Source: Chrysochromulina parva (Eukaryota > Haptophyta > Prymnesiales > Chrysochromulinaceae). From it: a stretch of 18,236 bases of DNA. The stretch spans positions 1 to 18,236 of the forward strand of contig PJAB01001007.1 in NCBI GenBank assembly GCA_002887195.1, given 5' to 3'. This document shows positions 7,899 to 15,774 of this stretch, in pieces (position 1 is the first letter of the stretch; the number at the start of each line of letters is the position of its first letter). Made by a program: the position numbers and the translations under genes. The notes under the pieces were generated by a model. It had not been told where the DNA came from and ran no database searches. It saw only the letters and a program-made list of their open reading frames with translations.

Positions 7899-9736
7899 TT
7901 ACGTTTGCGTTTGTGCTGCACGATTCAGTCGCATCTCGGGTGTGGTGAACATCCTCTCGGCGACATCTCCATGCGCTAGCCGTTCGAGGACGAGCACTTC
8001 CGCCTCGCGCACCTCGCGTGCCAGCCGAACGCACGCCTCCCGTGGTGCTGGTGCTCCGCCAGCCTCCCTCGCCGTCATCATCGCCTGGGATAACCGCCCA
8101 TGCGGCTCGTGGCACGCGGCCAGCCGCTCCCTCGCGGCTTCCCTGAGCAACGAGGCCGCTAACCAGTCGTTCTCGGCCGAGAGCCGCCCATCTTCCGAGT
8201 CGAGGAGTTGACGAAACATGGCCTCGAGCTGTTCGTTCGGGTCGGTCTGCTGGCCGCCGACGGCCTCGAGGGTCCTCCCATCGAGCGCGCACAGCCGCGC
8301 ACAAACCACGAGCGCCGCCGCGCCGTACTGGTTCGACGGCAAGCGGCCAATCTCGGCCTCGGAAATTGCAATCTCGATGAGCTCGTCGCTCACGAAGAAG
8401 GTGAGCTCGGGCAGCCTCATCCACAGCGCAGCATCTGCGAGCACATGGGCCAAGAATGTGTGCCCATCTTCCACTTCGATCGGCGCCGGCTCCGTCCCGC
8501 TCCCTCCCTGGTAGGCATCGTCGTCGTGCGCATCGAAGTTGTCAGGCGTCCAGTCGTCCGAAAGCTCGAGCGCACGCGACTGCGCGGCCAAGGCGATGGC
8601 GGGGCCCATCGTCCTGCCCATCTTCGCCGCGACGCCCTCGAGGTTCAGGACGCACGTCGCCATTTGGTGCACGCCTGCAGGCACGCCTGCAGGCACACCG
8701 ACCTTTGGCACAAATCCGTAGTGCATCGCAAACACAAAATGTGGGTGGTCTCCATAAAAGTTGAGTAGTTCCTCACCTGATGAGGGAGGCAATCAGCATG
8801 CACTCAGAGAGGTCATCAGGGAGGCTCAGGGTGGTCGCCAAAAAAGATGAGCTCACCTGCGGCTACAGGTGACCGCGTGCGAGCGACGAGACAGGGCTCT
8901 GAGAGAGCCGCCTCCTCCCACTCATCTCTTCCATCCTCATCAGCCCACTCCGTCCAATTCACGGGCTGTTCAAAGTCCACGGACCCCTTCGTTCGATGTT
9001 GAACGGACGGCGGCTTGCCGTGCTGCAGCACGTCGAGGAGAGGGATCATCTCCCGCGCGCCAAAGTCGCTCAGGTCGTCAAACGAGCGGCTGAGCACCGC
9101 GGCGTGTGCGCGGCGGACGCACGTCGCGATCCTCTCCTCGACTACCGCCGCGTCCATCGGTACACCTCGCGCCGATAGGTCCTGATGCACACACCACCGG
9201 AGGGAATCCAGACTGAGCGCAAACCTGACGACGTCCTCGGCCTCGGCCCGCACGTCCAAAGCGATCTGGTACGCGGCGGTGCCGGAGAGCAGATCCACCT
9301 CCTCCTCGGTCCAGAACTGCACATAGTCGGGATTTGCGACGGTCAAGTCCAGGGTGTCGATGTACGGTTTGAAGGCTCCGTCGCTGCACAAGGCCTCTTT
9401 GGCCAGAAACGCGCACAGCACGCCGAGAGCATTGCCATCCTCGACGCGAGATTCAAACTCTGCGCCGCAGCTTGGGTCAGCTAATGCTGCCTTCAAGCCC
9501 ACGTGCAATCGTTTCGGCACGGCAAACACCATTTCCCCGAGTGCAATGTCGCGTTCCGCGAAAACACCGACGCCGCCGAGAGTCGAGGGCACAATGCAAA
9601 CGGGTCCAAGGCGTAGCCCCTGCTGGCGAGCCCAGGTGAGGAACACCTCGTGCCTGGTCAAGCTCGCGGCGGCAGGCCAGATGGCATGTCCAAGGAGGAG
9701 AGCAGCCGCAAGCACGACACCTATCGGCATTAACAC
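7899..9736 (-). CDS. SET-domain protein of the Rubisco LSMT/SETD type, two exons
   Basis: Exons are 8857-9736 and 7899-8776, phase 1, 585 residues. A hydrophobic leader (MLMPIGVVLAAALLLGHAIW, cleavage near PAAAS) suggests entry into the secretory or plastid route. The SET domain opens with GGVGVFAERDIALGEMVFAV (54-73), has a long inserted helical region including QFWTEEEVDLLSGTAAYQ, then IPLLDVLQHG (231-240), and closes with AAGEELLNFYGDHP across the splice site (292-305). The C-terminal half is helical and fits an LSMT-type substrate-binding domain. Such enzymes methylate Lys or His side chains of proteins using SAM; the substrate here is unknown. The usual Asn-His pair of the SET core reads Gln-His (LQH) in this protein. 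ATG9736 is the natural start because it places the leader at the N-terminus. Confidence 0.82.
8777..8856 (-). other. Intron of the SET gene, with decayed exon-head duplication
   Basis: The intron is GTGAGC...CTCATCAG, 80 bases, phase 1, ending with the GATTGCCTCCCTCATCAG module. Its first bases would encode GELIFFGDHP, while the next exon opens with GEELLNFYGDHP. The intron start is therefore an older, diverged copy of the exon start, now with indels. Retention would stop the frame at 8816. Confidence 0.82.
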
Positions 9737-10332
9737 CTCCGGACAGACTTAACACCTTTTTTTAAACACACTTTTCAGTCAAGTCAAGTCAAGTCAAGTA
9801 CTGAAGTTAGGCTTTCGTACGGTCGTCTGTTGTTCATGTATTGGCTTGACTTGACACGTTTCACACCTCGTAGACGTTCTCACTCGTTTCATTTCAGTCC
9901 CGTCCATGTATACTGTTTGGCACACTTCGAAAACCCACATTATAGGCATCGACCGGTGGTGTTGCCGTATGCAACAAACTCAACTCGCATGCATCATCCT
10001 TCCGTCTAGATCCCGTCCGCTCATGGCTCATGAGTCAGGTGACAGGTCTCTCAAGGACAAGGTGCAAGGTGCACGGCTGCACGCTCCCCCGGACGGCACA
10101 TCCGGCCGTGCGGCGTTCCGTTTACGTTCCCTTCGGGTGTGCGGGTTAGGTGTGTGGTACAGTACACGATGCATCTCATACTCAATGCCTGCCTAAACTC
10201 TACTACGTACTACGTAACGTACGACCTGCTTGCGGTGCCCCGCGGAATGCCTCAGGCCGGATTAGTGCGCGGCAAGGGCATCTTCTTGCTGCTTGCAGGC
10301 TTCATAGACGATGCTCGGGGAGCGCTGCCGCC
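9737..10332. other. Intergenic region, promoter side of the SET gene
   Basis: This 596-base region lies between two minus-strand genes: upstream of the SET gene and downstream of the GTPase-Hsp20 gene. It contains a GTCAA repeat at 9778-9799 with an inverted match at 9845-9855, the repeated word TTAACACCT near 9730 and 9750, and a run of overlapping TACGTA palindromes near 10201-10222. I see no gene. Confidence 0.45.
9778..9799. repeat. Pentanucleotide GTCAA repeat with an inverted partner
   Basis: There are about 4.4 copies of GTCAA. The inverse sequence CTTGACTTGAC is at 9845-9855, so an 11-base stem with a loop of roughly 45-65 bases could form. It lies 40-120 bases upstream of the SET gene's ATG. 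Confidence 0.75.
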
Positions 10333-12607
10333 CTATGCAATAGGATTAACTTCGCCCTTGCCCTCCTCCTCCTCCTCGTCCTTGAGGTATCTGATTCGCA
10401 GCACGCCATTCTCCATGTCGGCCGACTCCCATCGTCTCTGTTGCTCCTCGGGGATCCGAAAGGTCAGTGGCAATCAGAGACCATCAGAGGCAATCAGAGA
10501 CAATCAGAGGCAATCTCACCTGGTACTCCTCGGGGATCCGAAAGGCCAGTGGCAATCTGAGACCATCAGAGGCAATCTCACCTGGTACTCCTCGGGGATC
10601 CGAAAGGTCAGTGGCAATCAGAGACAATCAGAGGCAATCTCACCTGGTACTCCTCGGGGATCCGAAAGGCCAGTGGCAATCAGAGGCAATCAGAGGCAAT
10701 CTCACCTGATACTCCTCGGGGATCCGAAAGGTCATCGTGAACTCTCCTGCCTTGCGCTCCTGGCGCGTGACCGAGGTTGCGATCTCGCGGTCTGACAGAC
10801 CACTTTCGCGGGTACCCTTGACGATGGTCACCACGTTTTGGCGGGAGAGCTTCACCTGTGGGGAAGAGGGCGGGCGCCGCGGTGAGCACCTGCATGCAGC
10901 TCGACGGCCTTGACGATGGTCACCACGTTTGGCGGGAGAGCTTCACCTGATCACGCGTCATGCCGGGCAGGTCCATGTAGATGTTGTACGCGTCCGGCTC
11001 TCGCACGATGTCGACAGGCGGCAGGTACGAGTCCGGACGCGCCAGCATGATGCCGGAAGCATCGACAGACAGCTGATGAAGCCGCAATCGCTCCGGAGCC
11101 TCCGAGTGCGAGCGGATGTACCAGACGCGCCCTTCTGTACCTGCCTCTTCTGTGTGCGTGAGCGCCAGCTGCGGGTGCGTCTTGAAGTGCGTGGCGAGCT
11201 TCTGATTCGAATAGTGCACCACCGCGTCGACGACCGAGAAATCGCGAGCGACGGGGATGAAGACGCCTATGGGGCGATCGGTGGCGCTCAGCGGCCATCG
11301 GAGGTCATCAGCGGCCATCAGCTGCCATCAACGACCATCGGAGCTCATCAGCGCTCATCAGCAGCTCACTCTTGAGCCAGTAGCGCAGCAAGGAGAAGGC
11401 CCACGGGTTGAGATTCTCTCCGAGATCGGAGTCTGAGTTCGCGAGGAGCACGTGGCGGGAAAAGGGCGTCTTGAACCAGCCCACGGCTTTCTCAACGAGG
11501 GTGTTCGTGGCCGGGTCGGTCGCGGCTACAAGCGTCGTCTGCGGCGTGCCGCTGCCATAGATGGCAGTCACCTGCGTCTCCCACACGTATCGGAGTGTAT
11601 CCTCGTCAATGACCTCCTTACAGTTGTGTACCACGATCACCTCGCGAAAGTCCTTTTTGGAGTTTTGGAGATTGCGTGTCAACTTGTCGAGATAGCGCTG
11701 GTCAAGCGAGGTGAAGTCGTTGACGACGCACCTGCAGTCGATCGGTGGCATTCCATCTCAATCAGAGGCAATCAGAGGTCATCCGATGCAATCAGCGGCA
11801 AGGAGAAGCACTCGTCGTAATCAGAGGCCATCAGAGGTAAACAGAGGCAATCACACACAATCAGACGCAATCAGACGCCATCAGACGCCATCAGACGCCA
11901 TCAGACGCCATCAGACGCAATCCGTCGCACAGGAAGTAATCCGACATCTCGAAGATGAGCTCCTGTAGGAAGAGCTCTGTGGCCTCCTTCTCGACGACCG
12001 AGAGCTCATTCGAAACCTTGACCGGTGAGAACGAGCCCTCAGAGTCGAGCAGGATGAACTTGGTGCCGCCGGACACCTCTACGTGCTTGAAGGAGAGGCC
12101 CTTGGTCGCCACCTTCTTGCCCGAGGGCAGCTTCGCGTTCGAGATGTTGTTGAGCACGAAGGTCTTGCCCTTGTCGTACAGGCCGAGCACGGCGACGATG
12201 GCACCGCGCCACGCGGACGCCGGCGGCTGCCCGAAGCCATCCGTGCTCTGTGCGCCGTCCTCGGCAGTCCACTTGCCTTGCGAGAGCACCTGTGCGCGCT
12301 CGGCCTTGTCAAGGCCGGCGAGGAATTCGCCCGAGAACTGGACCTTCCAGCCCTGTTTGGACACGTCGGAAAGCAGCTGGATGTCCACGATCCAATCGTA
12401 CGCGTCCGAAAACAGATTCGCGGACGCCATCTCGTGGTGGCGGCGTTCCTCGAGGTCGAGCGTGTGCTGCAGCCGGCGGTTCTCCATCTCGAGCGAGATG
12501 TTCTGCTTGCGCAGGTCCTCATTATCGGCGAGCAGCGCCGCGAGGATCTTTTGCTTGCTATCGTCGAAGCTCAGCTGCGCCGAAAGCCGGCGCTCGAGGC
12601 TCAGCAT
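10333..12607 (-). CDS. P-loop GTPase fused to an Hsp20/alpha-crystallin domain, five exons
   Basis: Exons are 11931-12607, 11370-11731, 10947-11266, 10706-10855 and 10333-10437; phases 2, 1, 0 and 0 all match, giving 537 residues. Residues about 15-60 are a coiled coil. GLYDKGKT (142-149) is a P-loop. LLDSEGSF (186-193) is a Walker B/G3-like DxxG variant, and VIVVHN (257-262) may be the base-recognition strand. The N-terminal half therefore resembles a large GTPase of the atlastin/GBP-like group, though the nucleotide is inferred. The C-terminal part is an Hsp20 domain: REPDAYNIYMDLPG, then VKLSRQNVVTIVKGTRES, RQERKAGEFTMTFRIPEEYQ and MENGVLRIRY, ending in an acidic tail. Small heat-shock domains bind unfolding proteins. 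The fusion suggests a GTP-driven scaffold or chaperone, but its role is not known. It sits head-to-head with the lumen-protein gene. The third splice pair (11267-11369) is the least certain. Confidence 0.82.
10438..10705 (-). other. Intron 4 of the GTPase-Hsp20 gene, built from copies of the exon tail
   Basis: The intron is GTGAGA...CAACAG, 268 bases, phase 0, joining RIPEEYQ to RRWESADMENG. It contains four further copies of the end of the preceding exon, three of them followed by the GTGAG donor and a GATTGCC-type filler. The last copy supplies the acceptor CAG. Without splicing the frame stops inside the array. Confidence 0.85.
10444..10734 (-). repeat. Tandem array of exon tail plus donor, 62-base period
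   Basis: The exon-tail word (plus strand CTCCTCGGGGATCCGAAAGG) begins at 10444, 10526, 10588, 10650 and 10712. Spacings are 82, 62, 62 and 62 bases; the 82 is 62 plus a 20-base insertion of filler units. The copy at 10712 is the true exon 4 end. Confidence 0.95.
10856..10946 (-). other. Intron 3 of the GTPase-Hsp20 gene, near-perfect exon-head copy, type B tail
   Basis: The intron is GTGAAG...CCCACAG, 91 bases, phase 0. Its first 39 bases match the first 40 bases of the next exon apart from one deleted A in a run of four. That deletion shifts the frame of the intron copy, which confirms that the downstream copy is the coding one. The 3' end (GTGCTCACC...TTCCCCACAG) resembles two introns of the modular gene. 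Confidence 0.9.
11267..11369 (-). other. Intron 2 of the GTPase-Hsp20 gene (least certain)
   Basis: The proposed intron is GTGAGC...CCATAG, 103 bases, phase 1, joining RYWLKS to VFIPVARDF. It is filled with imperfect GCTGATG/GATGGC decamers. It is the only nearby GT-AG pair I found that keeps both flanking frames open. No exon-head copy is evident. Confidence 0.6.
11732..11930 (-). other. Intron 1 of the GTPase-Hsp20 gene, with decamer array
   Basis: The intron is GTGCGA...CTGCAG, 199 bases, phase 2, joining EMSDYFLC to VVNDFTSLDQ. Intron and next exon both begin GTGCG, perhaps the remnant of a head copy. The body is a long 10-base ladder. Confidence 0.82.
11861..11920 (-). repeat. Six tandem decamers in intron 1 of the GTPase-Hsp20 gene
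   Basis: The plus-strand unit is TCAGACGCMA, six copies in a row, with degenerate related units extending left to about 11758. In the transcript it reads as repeated CTGATKGCGT. Confidence 0.92.
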
Positions 12608-12775
12608 TTCCGCCCTGTCAGACCTGTCTGCTGGGCCGGAGGGGGATGACCATCTTTGGTCGACTTCGAGAAAGGTACGTTCGTGATGCTTTCTTGTCTC
12701 CGTACTCCGCTACTACCCGCAACCCACCACCATCCGATTTCGTCAGTCCGACCCGAGATTTCAGCGAGCTACATC
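12608..12775. promoter_or_regulatory. Short head-to-head promoter region
   Basis: Only 168 bases separate the ATG of the GTPase-Hsp20 gene (-) from the ATG of the lumen-protein gene (+), so the two probably share a bidirectional promoter. I see no clear TATA box or known element. Confidence 0.5.
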
Positions 12776-13507
12776 ATGCGCACTACGTTCGGACTTTTGG
12801 TCGTGATCGGCACTGCCATGGGCCTGCAGCTTGGCGTCGGCCGACGCGCCGCCATAGGCGGATGCATCGCAGCCCTCGCCCCCATCGCACCATCGTTTGC
12901 AATCGTCAATCCTCTCGATCGAGGGGAGGTGCAGGTGTGTCCGCCTTCTGGAGCATGCACATGAAGGCATGCATGGAAACAGCGGTCCCGGACCCAGCCT
13001 CTGAAGCCTACTGCCAGTGAAACCTTCTGTCAGCGAGCCCTTTCTGCAAAGGAATATGCCAGCTGCCACTCCGGTGAACACACTCATTGTCCATGGGTCC
13101 CGACACGCTTCGCCTCCTCTGCTCTTCTGCAGTTCAAGAAACGCAACTATGGGGACATGGAGCCGCCCGGCTCGAAGCCGGCGTCGCCCGTGGCGGGTTG
13201 CAAAAAGCTGAAGCCGGACGGCTTCGGCGGCAAGGTGTGTCGAGACGAGGAGGTGAAGCCGCTGCTGGCGAAGGTGCTCTCCGGTGACGAGCCAGCAACG
13301 GCTCCGGTGGCCGTCGCGGCCGCGCCCCGAAAGAGTGTAGGCGAGTCGACACGCTCCTCGTCCGTGTCGGAGGCGCCGCTCACGCTCGAAGGCCTGATAG
13401 AGGCCTCGATTAAGAACAAAGAGGAGGTCCTCGGGCGTGAGCTTGATGCCGAGGAGAAGATGGAGATTGCCTCAAAGGTGACGAGGCTGTTGGCCGCCAA
13501 GAAGTGA
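12776..13507 (+). CDS. Predicted thylakoid-lumen protein, two exons
   Basis: Exons are 12776-12934 and 13133-13507, phase 0, about 177 residues. The N-terminus has a signal peptide (MRTTFGLLVVIGTAMGLQLG), then a twin-arginine segment VGRRAAIGGCIAALAPIA with Ala-rich cleavage site PSFA. This layout is typical of lumen proteins in complex plastids. The mature part (FKKRNYGDMEPPGSKPASP, then CKKLKPDGFGGKVC with two Cys) leads into a low-complexity Ala/Val/Ser linker and a C-terminal helix (LTLEGLIEASIKNKEEVLGR then ELDAEEKMEIASKVTRLLAA). I do not recognise the family. An in-frame ATG at 12656 exists, but 12776 puts the signal peptide first. Donor choice is GTGTGT at 12935 or GTGCAG at 12929, differing by two residues. 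Confidence 0.65.
12935..13132 (+). other. Intron of the lumen-protein gene
   Basis: The intron is GTGTGT...TTCTGCAG, 198 bases, phase 0. It has neither the GATTGCCTC ladder nor an exon-head copy, and it is the only intron here without such filler. A donor six bases earlier (GTGCAG) is also possible. Confidence 0.65.
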
Positions 13508-13563
13508 GACACATCGGGAGATTGCCTCAACGGTGACGAGGCTTAAGAGCGCCAGAAGTGAGA
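13463..13563 (+). repeat. Direct duplication of the lumen gene's 3' coding end
   Basis: The stretch from 13463, which contains the last codons and the stop, is repeated from 13518 at a 55-base offset with several substitutions and a small indel. The second copy lies in the 3' untranslated region. Its core again contains GATTGCCTC. Confidence 0.85.
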
Positions 13564-13986
13564 GCTCCACACCGCCTTGACCCCTGTGGGATCGCCTTGC
13601 CCGAAAAGGCGCTTCCCGCCCTCTCGGCGTCGTCTGTCAGCGAAGTATCTTCAAGTCCGTCGGTCAGTCGCGCGGTCTGACTCTGTCGGACCTACGAACA
13701 CGGCGCCGCGTCGCGCGAACCTTGCGATCCGGTGCGTGCCGAGTTTCACGCATTGGTTTCACGTCGTGCGGGGTGTCGCGCCAAATAGCCATATTTCGCA
13801 AAGGCAATGACCAATGTTTAAAAGCGCATTGCACCAAATAAGCAGTTTGCGGGTCCTCTTATGCGTGCTATGTATACGTTACAAGTAACTGCACGGTTTT
13901 CCCACCAAGCACCTCCTTGTGCCTTCTGTGCCCATTACGGCGCAAAATCTAAGTTAGGAAGTTCATGGAAAGTCGAGCGAACAGCG
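13508..13986. other. Intergenic region, 5' flank of the F-box-like gene
   Basis: After the 3' duplication there is no coding signal. GCGCCAAA at 13778-13785 matches an E2F-type core site and ACCAATG near 13810 resembles a CCAAT box, but both are short and could be chance. An in-frame ATG at 13861 could extend the next gene. Confidence 0.35.
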
Positions 13987-15207
13987 ATGTCGGCGCCTGC
14001 GTTCGCTGCGCCGTGGGATAGCCTGTCGGAGGATCTGCAGCGACAAATCATCATACACTGCAGCTTTGATCAGCTTCGGGCTCTCAAAGCTATTTCTTGG
14101 GCTATGTGCCGCCTGGGGCGTGCTGTCCTAGTCAGCGAATGGAGCGTCGCGTGCGCTGTGGCGGCTGCTGAAGATGACTACGTGAAATCAGACTTGCTTA
14201 TTCAGGAGCAAACACACAGATGGGGCACGTGCCCCAAGTTGCTGCAGCGCTTCAAGCCGCTCTGGAAGCGCGACCCGATGCAGTTCATGCTGGGCCTCGA
14301 ATTCTGGCACAAAGCAAACATGGCGGGCCACTTTCTCATAGCCATGGCCTCACGATTCAAGGACCGGTACGGGGAGCGGCAGGAAGAGGTCCACTATCTG
14401 TTCAGGCGCAACATGAAGTACACGCGCCGCCTCAAATCGATCGTTTGCGGCCTACAGCGCTGGCGCAACGTCGAGGCGGCCGGCCGCGTGCTCTATGTAT
14501 GGACGAGTTTTCGACCCTGGCCCTCAACCCTGGAAATCGAGCGTGACATGCGGACCCTGGAGCGGGTTCTGGCTGCTCTCGTCCAGCTCTGGCGGGAGGA
14601 GAACATGCAGAAGGCGGTCGCACTTGTGGATGTTTGGCTCTCTTGGCATCGGGAGAGTATCCCGGAAACTACTGCACATATAGGAAGCGCTCGTATAGGG
14701 GATACTCTGTTCGCACTAACTCGTATCAGCGACACGGTTAGTGCGAACAGGCGCGCTTTCATGGCCGCTTTGCCTTTTGGACCGTTGACTACTCCAAGGC
14801 GGCGAGATTGGGAGGGGACTGGGAATGATGATGATCGATGGGCCGTCGATGCTCTGCGCCCAGAAGAGGAGGAGGATGATGATCATGAGTCCGATGCGAG
14901 CGCTCTGTCAGCGTCGGAGGCATCGGCTTCGGAAGGCGAGGATGAGGCAGAGGACGATGAGGAGGTTGATGACGATGAGGAGGGTGAGGAGGAGGGGGGG
15001 GAGGACGACGAGGATGGGGAGGACGACGAGGAGGGTGAGGACGATCGCGATGGCGGTGAAGGCGGCGACGGCGAGGGCGGCAGCGGCAAGGGCGGCGGCG
15101 GCGAGGGCGGCGGCGGTCGATCGACTCGCAGAATATTCGCGCACTGCGCAGCGGCTTCGCGCTCGGCGAAACGCCACGAGGACGAGGATGAGCAGGGCAG
15201 AGGCTAG
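13987..15207 (+). CDS. F-box-like protein with acidic and glycine-rich tail
   Basis: From ATG13987 this gives 406 residues. WDSLSEDLQRQIIIHCSFDQ then LRALKAISWAMCRLGRAVL near the N-terminus fits an F-box (Leu at the start of helix 1, then the LRALKAIS helix). The middle is helical and Trp/Arg-rich (about residues 75-250) with no named domain. From about residue 290 the chain becomes a long Asp/Glu tract, then a Gly/Glu stretch, then a short basic end (RSTRRIFAHCAAASRSAKRH). F-box proteins bring substrates to SKP1 in SCF ubiquitin ligases, and another F-box-like protein lies at 5167. The frame is open to ATG13861, which would add 42 residues of unlike composition; I prefer 13987. A perfect 14-base inverted repeat lies within the coding region. 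No introns are needed. Confidence 0.65.
   Translation: MSAPAFAAPWDSLSEDLQRQIIIHCSFDQLRALKAISWAMCRLGRAVLVSEWSVACAVAAAEDDYVKSDLLIQEQTHRWGTCPKLLQRFKPLWKRDPMQFMLGLEFWHKANMAGHFLIAMASRFKDRYGERQEEVHYLFRRNMKYTRRLKSIVCGLQRWRNVEAAGRVLYVWTSFRPWPSTLEIERDMRTLERVLAALVQLWREENMQKAVALVDVWLSWHRESIPETTAHIGSARIGDTLFALTRISDTVSANRRAFMAALPFGPLTTPRRRDWEGTGNDDDRWAVDALRPEEEEDDDHESDASALSASEASASEGEDEAEDDEEVDDDEEGEEEGGEDDEDGEDDEEGEDDRDGGEGGDGEGGSGKGGGGEGGGGRSTRRIFAHCAAASRSAKRHEDEDEQGRG
14707..14750. repeat. Perfect 14-base inverted repeat inside coding sequence
   Basis: CTGTTCGCACTAAC (14707-14720) pairs exactly with GTTAGTGCGAACAG (14737-14750) across a 16-base loop. It lies in the F-box-like gene and encodes part of LFALTRISDTVSANR. 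Confidence 0.95.
14862..15120 (+). repeat. Low-complexity coding tract (Asp/Glu, then Gly)
   Basis: GAGGAGGAT/GACGAC-type triplets encode the acidic tail, followed by GGCGGC repeats. They keep frame with the F-box-like gene. The mirror open frames on other strands (Ser/Pro- or Arg-rich) are artefacts of this tract. Confidence 0.85.
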
Positions 15208-15758
15208 GCTAAGAGAGTGAGCGAACCTGATGGTTTGTGAGAGAGCGGTTGATACAATAGTCATGTGCCAAGTTGACATTGAAGCGTTGTCGTATGCGAG
15301 CCGGAGGTTGACACAGACCCTGTAGTACTCACAAATCAGTACTTAGATCGACGGAGCGAGGACGAGCAGTACGGACTCTAGCACCATTTGCAGAAATAGG
15401 GTCGCCCCGAAGAGTGTATTTTGTGTGACAATGTGCACGAACGCAATGCACACCCGCACCGACCGCATGACCGACCGGTCCGGGCACCATGGTCTATGGT
15501 CCATGCACGCCATGCTTCGACTCGACGGCTTATCGTAAACGTACTCGTAGTGCTACCGCTAGAGCTCGCGCTATTAGACGAACAAACATAGATATCATCC
15601 AGGCATAACGCAATCATCCAGGCATCGTTCCACATGGTTGCGTCACAAAGGCGGCGAGTTCGCGGCGCCGCTCTCTCACAACTGCCCCGGCGCCGCGGGT
15701 TCCGGCTCGAGCAATTAAGAGGCAATTAGGAGGCGATTCGGAGGCAATTAGGAGGCAA
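15208..15758. other. Intergenic region between convergent genes
   Basis: This 551-base stretch holds the 3' flanks of the F-box-like gene (+) and the modular gene (-). Its right part contains a GAGGCAATTA-type array (about 15711-15761) that belongs to the insertion at the 3' end of the modular gene. Left of that I see only small palindromes such as AGTACT near 15324 and 15340. Confidence 0.4.
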
Positions 15759-15774
15759 TTAGGGTTCCGGCTCG
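15697..15774 (-). repeat. Duplication-plus-filler insertion at the end of the modular gene, without GT
   Basis: GGGTTCCGGCTCGRGCA occurs at 15697-15713 and 15762-15778 with one mismatch. The filler between them is the CTAATTGCCTCC ladder in the gene's sense direction. There is no GT at the left edge in transcript sense, so it should not splice as a GT-AG intron, and its TAA at 15759-15761 ends the current reading frame. Confidence 0.8.

Noticed and set aside
10444..10734. Regular repeat array resembling a CRISPR
   Set aside because: The 62-base units carry the end of a coding exon and near-identical filler, not unique spacers. The gene is eukaryotic and no cas genes are present. The same holds for the 21-base array at 3118-3222.
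13778..13785. E2F-type site GCGCCAAA
   Set aside because: It is a single eight-base match in a GC-rich region with no second site. It is mentioned in the intergenic entry but not called as a feature.
13861..13986. Longer start of the F-box-like gene at ATG13861
   Set aside because: The added 42 residues have non-coding-like composition and no motif; MSAPAFAAPWDSL gives a more natural N-terminus. Not excluded.
14883..15279. Ser/Pro-rich and Ala/Leu-rich open frames antisense to the acidic tract
   Set aside because: These are mirror translations of GAG/GAC and GGC repeats, not genes.
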